Source of the DNA: Eutypella sp. D-1
Taxonomy: Eukaryota; Ascomycota; Sordariomycetes; Xylariales; Diatrypaceae
Assembly (NCBI GenBank): GCA_023313575.1
Contig: JAJTTP010000007.1
Coordinates: 1,426,001 to 1,490,000 of the forward strand
Direction of reading: 5' to 3'
DNA length: 64,000 nucleotides
Shown: in pieces, positions 55,431 to 64,000 of the stretch
Position numbering within the stretch: the first letter of the stretch is position 1
How the letters are laid out: every line of letters starts with the position of its first letter
The notes under the pieces: generated by a model
Databases searched by the model: none
Seen by the model: the letters and a program-made list of their open reading frames with translations, nothing else
Told to the model about the DNA's origin: nothing
Position numbers and translations under genes: made by a program

Positions 55431-58400
55431 TCTTATGGGTAATAGTGGGTCGGTATTACCCGGGCACTTTATATCGATAGATGGGACTACTTAAGGCTAG
55501 GGAATACCCATTTATCGATTTTTACCTACCGACTTATGGGTACCCGGGGGTAATTTTTTTTACCCACCGGGTATTTATAAATAAAAAATTACTTATAAAT
55601 ACCTGGTAAATAATTTAATTATTAAAATTTTATTTAATAAATATTTACAGGTAATTTTTTTTATTTATTAAGTATTTATAAGTAATGTTTTTAAATAATA
55701 AATATTTATTAAATATTTATTAAATATTTATTTTATAAATAACTTTAAATAAAAAATTTAATACATAAAATTTTTAAATAAAGTAATTTTAAAATAATCG
55801 AAAATAAATATTATTATAATATTATTTACGGCTTAAAAGTTTAAAATATATTATATATTTATTTTATATTTTTTAAAAATTAAGTTATTTTATAATTATT
55901 TATATTTTTAATTCGGTTTTTTTTTTAAATTTATTTTATTAATAATTTAACTTTTATTAATTTTAAAGCATATAAAGTAGCTGTTAAGGTATAAAATTTA
56001 TTAAAAAACGCGGTTAAAAATAATAAAACTTTAAAAAAAAATTTAATAATTTTTTTAAAACTTTAAATTATTTATCGAATTAATCGTTTATTTTTATACG
56101 AAATTAATTTTAAATAATATTATAAAATAATAATTAATAACGTTTAAACTTTTTATTATAAACGGCGTTTTATTTTATAAAACCGCGTAAAATTTAATTA
56201 AAAAATAAAAAGTTATCGCGTTAAAGTTATAAATTATTTAAATATAACCCCCGGTAATAAATAATAAACCGATTAATAATATACGGCTTTTAATTTAAAC
56301 CTTATATATTAATAAATTTAATACGTTTAAATAAAAAGGTATTATATAAACCGGGGTATAAATAATAATTATTAATTTAAATATTATAATATATTAAATT
56401 ATTTTTAAATTCTTTTAAAACATTTTATTATTTTTTTAATAATTTTAAGCTTTAAAAAATTAAATAAAATAAACGTTTATTTTATTTATTAATACGGTTA
56501 AATTAAATTACGTGATAACTGGTTATAAAATCGGTTTTTTTTTAATAAATAAAACGAAAGTATTTTCTTTTTTACAAATTTATAACCCGAAAAAAGGCGC
56601 GGCTTAAATAATATAATAATAATTTTTCGTATTCCGTAAAAGTTAATTTAAAAAAAATATCGAAATTATATTTTTAATCGGTTTTTTTTAAAAATAATTT
56701 ATTTAATTATTATTAATAATAAATTAAAACGGTAATATATAAGTTATAACTTATTATAAAAAGTTTTTATAATATTAAATTAGTTCTTACGTTACGTAAT
56801 AAATAATTTATTTTATTATTATAAAAAATTAAAGCTTAAAATAATTTTAAAATAATTAAATAAATATTTATATACCGATTAAATTTTAAAAATAATAAAA
56901 ATAATAAATTTTTTTTAATTATATTATTTAAGTTTTTAATAATAATATTAACTTAAGTTTTTATTATAACCGTTTTATTATTAACGTATATAATTAACTT
57001 GATAAATTAAGTTATAATATTATTAATACTTTTTAAACGTTTTAAAAAAGGTAATTAATAATTATTAAAGCTTTTAATATTACTTAATTTTTAACTTTTT
57101 TAAATAAGTAATAAATATTATAAAAATATAAATTAAATATATATAAAACGTTAATATGCTTTTAATTACGTAATAAATAGTTTTATATAAATCGGACCGT
57201 TATTTTTTTATAAATATAATTAATTAAATAAAGGAAAGCTTTTTAAACGTATTAATTAAAAACCGTACCCGAGTTTTATTTTCGATTTTATTTATATATT
57301 ATTAAGCCGTTTTTATTTTTCCCGTATTTTTATATTTATTATTATTTTTTGTAAAACGTTATTATTTTAAAACCGTTTATTTTACCGTTATTTATTTTAA
57401 AAAACTATTAATTTAAACGTTATTATAATTAATAATTAAGTTAATATAATTAAAAAATTACTTATTATTTTATATATATTTTTATAATAATTAAATCCGT
57501 TTATTATTAAATTTATTATTAAATAACGTTAAGGCTTTTTTATTTTTAAGCCGTAACTTTATAACGGATAACTTATTTTATATTATAACTGGCTTTTTTA
57601 ATTTTATTTTATTTAACCGATAAATTCTCCTTTTTTAACCGGGCCTTTTTAATATAAAAGTTATTAAATAAAAGCTTTTTTATTTTACGGCATTTACGTT
57701 TATTATTTATTATTATAACGTTATATAATTATAATATAATATAATGTTAATAAAAATATAAAAGTAAAGTAAAAAAAGAAAAGGTATACGAGCGTATTAT
57801 TATAAAGTTAAAAAGTTAAAAGAAAATTAATTAAAAAAATACCGAAATATAAAGTAAAATTTTTTTTATAAATTATATTATATTTAATTCGTAAAGTTTA
57901 TATATTTATTTCTTTTTATAAAATAGGTATTAATTTAATTAAATATACGGTTTATATATAATTACGCCATTTTCTTTTATTAAATTAAGGCTAAAAATTA
58001 TTATATTTTAATAAAAATAAATTTATCGTATAAATTAAATATTTTTAATTTATAACGTTACCCGTTTAAAATAAATAACGTAAAAGTTATTACTTTAAAA
58101 TATTGTAATTAAAAAGATTTTTATTATTTATTATAACGCTTTTAATATTAACGATTAAATATATAATTAACTTTTAAATTATTTTAATAAAATATCGCGA
58201 ATTACCTGTTAAAATAACAGTTTATTAATAATTAAATCGGTTTGTTTTAATAATATTATATTTTTAATAAAGCTTATATTATTATAAATTAATAATTTTT
58301 AAAATAATTATAAAATAATTAATTAATTTATTTCTTAATTTATAATAACGGTAATACGTAATTTAAATAAAGGTTAAGCCTTTATTAATGGTTTTAAAAA

Positions 58401-59064
58401 GGTTATACGATAATCTTTTAATGTATTTAATTATAAAACTTATTAAATTTTACGTAATTATTTATAAAAAACGCGGCTGATTTTTATTAAATTTATATAA
58501 CGTTAATAAATTAATTATATATTTTTTACGGTTTTTATTAATTTTATTTAACTTATTATAATAATTATCGTAAAAAGTACTATTTAATTTAAGTAAATTA
58601 TATAATAAAAAAGATAAAGGTATTATGTTTATATAAAACTAAGGTAAAAAGGTAATAAAAAAAGTTATAAAAAATGTTACGTAATTATAAAATATTATTT
58701 ATTTTATATATAATTTAAGTTATAAAATCGGGTTTTATATTAAATAAAGCCATTTTTTTATTAAAATTCTTTAATTTTTAAAAAGGTTAAGTTTTATTTA
58801 TTTTATTTTTTAAAAAACTTCTTTTATCCTTTATTTAGTAATTATTTTAATAAATTAAAAATTTAAAAATAAAAAAGATTTTAAAATTTAACGATAACGA
58901 TTTTAATTTAAGTTTAAAAAATAAACGATTTATTAATAAAATTTAATTATTTATTAATTATAATATATAAAAAGTTATTAATAAGTATTTTAATACAAAA
59001 AACGATATTAATATAAATAACAATAATAATAATTTTTAAAATAAAAGCGATAATTATAACCATT
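55430..59064. repeat. RIP-degraded AT-rich block, class not identified
   Basis: About 3.6 kb with very few CpA or TpG dinucleotides, no readable frame of useful length and long T/A strings. Its left edge (55428-55580) holds repeated GGGTA/TACCC units (TTATGGGTAA, TATTACCCGGGC, TTATGGGTACCCGGGGGTAA, TTACCCACCGGGTA), reminiscent of the subterminal repeats of hAT transposons, but no transposase was readable. It may be one or more elements placed next to the gypsy element. Confidence 0.65.
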
Positions 59065-59370
59065 ATGTTATGGCCTGACTAGGCCAAGTGGGGCAGGTAA
59101 CCCTATTCGTTAACGGTATTACCGGAAGAATAAAGGTGTAAGCCAGCCACACTTAACAAGCTATAAAAAAAGCCACATATGGATCCGTCATAATCTATAA
59201 ATCTAAAGGTATTAGTTAAATCCGTTATAATCTAAGGATTTAACATAACCACATATTCTAATATTAGGGATAAAAAACATAAATAATATATAATTACGCT
59301 TATTACTTTTCTTTTAAATAATTTTTAAACTTATTAGTTTATAATATAACTTAATTACTTAAAACACCTT
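59065..59370 (+). repeat. Candidate 5' LTR of the gypsy element
   Basis: The segment begins TGTTATGGCC, has ordinary composition for its first 200 bases, a TATATAATTA box-like stretch at about 59287-59296, and ends vaguely near AAAACACC (59360-59368). Only one copy is in the window, so the LTR limits and target duplication cannot be tested here. Confidence 0.45.
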
Positions 59371-59929
59371 TTTTTTTATTATTATTAAACGTGATTATTT
59401 ATTGCTTAAAACTTTTAGCATTTTTGCTAATATAAACCCCCCGACTGGATTAATAATTAAAAATAGATTAACCGTTATACGTTATAAGTTTTTATTTAAT
59501 AATATTATCAGTTTTAAATAATATCCGATATTATGTTTTTTTTAAACTAAGATTTTTAACAAGTTATTTAATAATTACTTAAACGAATCGAATAAATCGA
59601 GCGAATAGTAATTACATTTATAAATTAAAAAGTTATATTTATTAAATTTAAATTTAAAAAACCTGGACCTTATAATAATATTACCCCCGTATAACCTTTT
59701 TTTATTATAACCGTAACTTATTTATATTAATAACGTTATATGCATACCACGGAAGTTAATAAAAGTTTTAACATTATATTATACTTTACCGGGGGGATAA
59801 CTTAATAGTTTAAACCTATTTTAAATACTTTCGTAAAGGTAAAGGAAAAAAAAAAACCGTAAAAACTAAACGTTTTTTCGAAAAATATAAAAATTTCGAA
59901 AAAAAAGTAAAAGCTAATTACGGAAATCC

Positions 59930-60190
59930 GGATAAGGCCCGAACCGTTACATAATAACTTTTAACCTTTAAATAAAAAAAGGTAATTTATATATACGCCG
60001 CGTAATTTAAATAATTTACCGTTAAAACAGATTAAGTTAATAATAAATCCTTTATCGATACGTTTTATTAAGGATTTAAAAACTTAATTAAAGATAAAAT
60101 TATTACGTAAAATAAATTAAATGCTTTTAATAAATTCGTTACCTTAATAATTAAAATCGATAATAAATAATTTAAATAATAACAGGAAAA
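59930..60190 (+). pseudogene. Gag (capsid) remnant
   Basis: With stops ignored, one frame keeps the gypsy capsid order: GNPDKARTVT, then a YAA..FK block, KTD, IDTFY, GFKNLIKDKI and an IDNK-type end, which is the retrotransposon gag domain of fungal elements. At least seven in-frame TAA codons interrupt it. A CCHC knuckle is not readable downstream. Confidence 0.55.
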
Positions 60191-62279
60191 AAAGGATATT
60201 ATATATTTAAAAAATTTAAAAAATATTAAAATAATAAAAATTAAGACTAAAAATTTATTAACACATTTTACGGAACGGCATTAGGATTTATATTACTTAA
60301 TATGATACGAAAAAATAAATAATAAATTAAATATTATAATTATGGCAAAATAAAATATTTTAAAAAAAAATATAAAGAACTTAAACGGAATAAAAATTAA
60401 AAACTTATGCCCGAAAAAAAGTAACTTTTTACCGGTAAAAAAACGCTCGGAATAATCCGTTATATATATTCGGATAATAATATTTATTAATAAAGATTAT
60501 AAAAGGTTAAACGATTAGCTTAAGCCGCCGTAAAACGATAACGTTAATAACAGTAAAATAAATATTTCGATAACGATAAAAAAAAAGCTTTTACGGAAGC
60601 CTATTACGTAAAAAAAAAAAAAAATAAAACGATTAATTAATTGGTTTAAAAAACGATAAAATTATAAATTAAAAAAAATATATAACATTTACGTTAAACG
60701 ATTTTAATAACGCCTTAAAAAATAACGATTTAAAATCTATTTATAATAATTTCGTAACTGGGATAAATTTATTAATTAAAAAATCTAAACTCGGATGCCG
60801 TATTTTTTAAAATACCCCGTTAACTGTCGAAAATATAAATATTATTGGTATAAGGAATAAAAAATCGGTATTATTAACCGAATTAAATAAATAACTAAGA
60901 AAAGATTCGATTTTTTATAATAAAAAAAAGACGAAACCGATTAACGATAGTATAAAGAAATTCGGCATTATTATAACCGCATATTATACGAATAAAAATA
61001 ATTAAAAAAAATATTTTGTTTAAAAGGATATTAAGTATATTATTATAACGAATGTATATATTAGATATTAAAAGCTATAAGGATCCGGAATAAGATCGAA
61101 TAATAAAAACATAAAATCCGATGCTAAAAAAATAAGTTATTAAATACCGATTTATATACGTTTAAAAATTTATTAAAAAAAATAACCTTTAATAAAATTA
61201 GCCTTAAACATTTTTATAAGGATTTAAAAGTAAAAAAATAACTATATACATAAAAAAAATCCAGTAAGGAAAAACTTTATAACAACCTGTATAACGCCGT
61301 TTAAATTTACGGTAAAAATTTAAAAAAATAAAGCCGTTTATATTAAGGCTATAAAGTAGTATTTTAAGGCTTAAAAACGTAATACGATATTTATAAGTTA
61401 TTTTAAAAGCTTAAAAACGATACGGATATATTATAATACGAATAAAAGTTAAAGATAACTGGTATACCGTTATAATAAATAACGGAACCGACGGTAATTA
61501 TATAACTTTAAAATTATATAATAAGTTATAGTTATTATAAAAAAAAAATAATACTTTTATAATATAATAAAAACCGAAAGTTATACTTTTTAATACGACG
61601 AAAAAAAAGTATTACGGGAAACCGATTAATTTAACGTATATATCGAAAAATAAAAATAAAACGTTATTTTCGATATTATGCTTTTAAAAAGATACGATAT
61701 AATCTTTAAATAATTATAATTGCATTAATATAATTTATCGATTAATTAAAAAACTGGCTAAATAATATTTCCTTATTTTTTAAAAACCGATAATAACTTA
61801 AAAAAAAGATTTTAATACTTAACGGATAATAAATACGGACATAAAGATACGATAAAAACTTTATTAAAAAAAACATAACGAATTAAAAAAAAAGGATACA
61901 AAAAAAGGATTAAATAAATTATCGCATTTATCCGATAACGATTCCGCTTTTTTAATAATATCTTAAAAAAAGAAAATACGATAATATTACGAATACGTAA
62001 TATATTACTATAATATTACTAATACGATAAAATATTTCGTAAAAAATTTAAAAAAAGATTATTAAACCGTAATAAATAAAACCACGAAATTATTTTTATA
62101 AAAAAAAAACGCCACGATTTTATAAAATTTATAACCTTAATAAAATTAAATTTAAAAAATTATAAAAATACCTCGAAAATAAGTTAATAAAAAAATATAT
62201 TCGACGATTAAAATTATTAACAAAATACCTTATCATGTTTATACTTAAAAAAACGGCAAATTACGATTAATAATTAATT

Positions 62280-64000
62280 ATCGATAATTAAATAAAATTA
62301 CCGTTAAAAACCGAATACCGTTATTACTTATTATTAAAATAAAAAACCGTTTATACGGAGTTAAATAGTTTATTACCTTAAATCTTAAAAATAAGTATTA
62401 CCATATTAAAATTAAACCCGGAAATAAATAAAAAATAGCCTTTAAAACGAAATACGGCTTATTTAAGTATTTAGTTATATTTTTCGGATTAATTAACGTA
62501 TTAATATTATTTTAACGCATAATTAACCACGTGTTATAAAAATATTTTAATATTTTCGTTATTTACTATTTTAACAATATCTTTATTTATTCGGATTTAA
62601 AAAAATAGCATAAAAAATAAGTATATAAAATATTATAAATATTATAAAACGTTAATTTATTAATAAAACCTGAAAAAAATGTATTTTATATATAAAAAAT
62701 GGAATTTTTTAAACATATTATCACCCCCGAACATATTAAAATAAACCTAAAAAAAATCGTAATTATTAAAGATTAAAAAATGCTTATTAATATAAAGGAA
62801 ATATAAGCTTTTTTTAATTTAACAAATTATTATTAAAAGTTTATATAACGATTTAAATATATTATAACACCTTTTATAGAATTAATAAAAAAAGATAAAT
62901 AGTTTATATAAATTAATAAAATAAATAAATTTTTTAAAAAATTAAAAAACGTTATTATTAACGAATTAATGCTTATTATATACGATCTTAAAAAACCCGT
63001 TAAGTTAAAAACTAACGTTTCGGATTATGCTTTCGGAGTATAAATTAAATAACGAAATAAAAAAAGAAAATTATACCTTATCGCATTTTATTCTTATAAA
63101 TTTATTAAAACCGAATTTAATTATTTAATTTACGATAAGGAATTTCTTATTATTATTAACGCATTTAAAAAATTTAAATATTATTTTATAAAAAATATGT
63201 ACCAAATTAAAGTTTATACCGATTATAAAAATATTATATATTTTTTTACTATTTAAACCTTTAACGGAAAACAGTTATAATACGTTAAATATTTCGCGGA
63301 ATTCGATTACATTATTATCTATAGAAAAAGATTAAAAAACGGACGAATAAATGCTATTAATAAATAACCTGTTATAAAAAAAAATATATATTAATTAAAC
63401 ATGCGGTATTCCGATAAACGCTAAAAAGATACTTAAAATAACGATAAATTACTATTATTAAAATCATTTAGGATAACTTATATAAACAAATCGAATAATA
63501 TAATAACAAATTACTAATAAAAAAATAAATAAAAAAACTATAAATACCATAAAAACTGTAAAAATAATTAGTATAAAAAATTTATAAACATCCTTTATAC
63601 GGATATTTAAAAGATTACAAAATTTTTAAATAATTATAATAAACATATGTATTTAATAAAATAAAATCAGTAATATAACAAATATAATAACGATATAATA
63701 TATATAAAAAAATTAAAACAAAACGATATAAACCTTACGGAAAATTATAACCATTATTAATTAATAAATAACCATAAAAGTTTATTATATTTAATTTTAT
63801 TACTAAGTTACCGATATTAAAAAATTTAATAATACGTAACGGTTATAATAATATATTTATAATCGTTAACCGATTTATAAAATTTTCTTATTTCATTTTA
63901 TATAACGAAAATACCGACGTAAAGTAAATGGTATACATTTTTTTATAACATATTATAATAATATACGGCCTTATATTTAAAATTATCTCCGATAAAAAAA
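62280..64000 (+). pseudogene. Pol remnant: reverse transcriptase, RNase H and integrase
   Basis: The reverse transcriptase shows KTKYGLFKYLVIFFGLINV at about 62441-62500 and the catalytic motif at 62567-62578, where the family's Tyr-Leu-Asp-Asp now reads Tyr-Phe-Asn-Asn. HIITPEHIK, IKEI.AFF.LTNYY.KFI and TPFIELIKKDK follow in connection-domain order. RNase H keeps KTNVSDYAFGV at about 63007-63042, then AFYSYKFIKTEFNYLIYDKE, VYTDYKNIIYF and RKRLKNGRINAI. Integrase keeps RYKPYG, FITKLPILKN and IVNRFIKFSYFI at about 63726-63900 and is cut by the window end. The replacement of Asp by Asn (GAC/GAT to AAC/AAT) is a G to A change, as expected from RIP. None of it can be active. Confidence 0.85.

Larger units (their letters stand above)
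59065..64000 (+). mobile_element. Ty3/gypsy LTR retrotransposon, RIP-inactivated, cut by window end
   Basis: A plus-strand element. A better preserved segment starting TGTTATGGCCTGAC at 59065 has the look of a 5' LTR; gag-like sequence follows near 59930-60190, and pol domains in the standard gypsy order (reverse transcriptase, RNase H, integrase) run from about 62280 to the end. Stop codons litter all frames, mostly TAA, where Trp, Gln and Arg are expected, as RIP predicts. The 3' end and second LTR lie outside the window. It is dead. Confidence 0.85.

Noticed and set aside
1..64000. CRISPR arrays, operons, ribosome binding sites
   Set aside because: Eukaryotic nuclear DNA; no regularly spaced repeats seen.

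Overview
The window is nuclear DNA of a filamentous ascomycete (Pezizomycotina, most likely a Sordariomycete). The evidence is short introns of about 50-140 bases with GT..AG ends and CTAAC/CTGAC-like branch sites, HET-domain genes, a Zn2Cys6 regulator, FSH1 and GMC families, and AT-rich blocks from which CpA/TpG have almost vanished, the mark of repeat-induced point mutation (RIP). There are no prokaryotic features.

Layout: the 3' part of a HET-domain gene (3-1067) is followed by about 5.9 kb of gene-free DNA, a small GPI-anchored Ser/Thr-rich protein (6968-7360), lipoyl synthase (9808-11127), a polytopic membrane protein of unknown role (12794-13962) and a Zn2Cys6 transcription factor with four exons (15026-17208). 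Next come a frameshifted ankyrin-repeat relic (17507-17992), an alpha/beta hydrolase (18561-19443), a RIP block (about 19780-21640), a FAD amine-oxidase-like enzyme (23802-25407), RNase P/MRP subunit Pop7 (25907-26624), an MFS relic (28023-28210) and a Rogdi/Rav2 homologue (29192-30862). A 1.7-kb graveyard follows, where two copies of a roughly 140-base direct repeat lie beside ABC-transporter and nucleoside-hydrolase fragments.

The core housekeeping stretch is NIPSNAP (33335-34499, minus) divergent from ATP synthase subunit j (35589-36063, plus; four tiny exons), FSH1 hydrolase (36817-38242), proteasome subunit Rpn5 (39132-40886) and an RRM protein (41960-43606). A GMC oxidoreductase (46289-48544), a complete HET-domain gene (49186-51311), an SDR relic (about 51833-52100) and a class I sirtuin (53305-54779) follow. 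From about 55430 to the end the DNA is RIP-degraded. The last 5 kb is a plus-strand Ty3/gypsy retrotransposon with readable capsid, reverse transcriptase, RNase H and integrase, cut by the window edge.

Several products act in mitochondria (lipoyl synthase, NIPSNAP, subunit j), but the genes do not form a pathway cluster. The window is ordinary core gene space broken by RIP-silenced transposons and gene relics. Gene models below were spliced by hand from reading-frame continuity and family conservation; exon limits are given in each entry. I did not find a convincing new multi-gene system.
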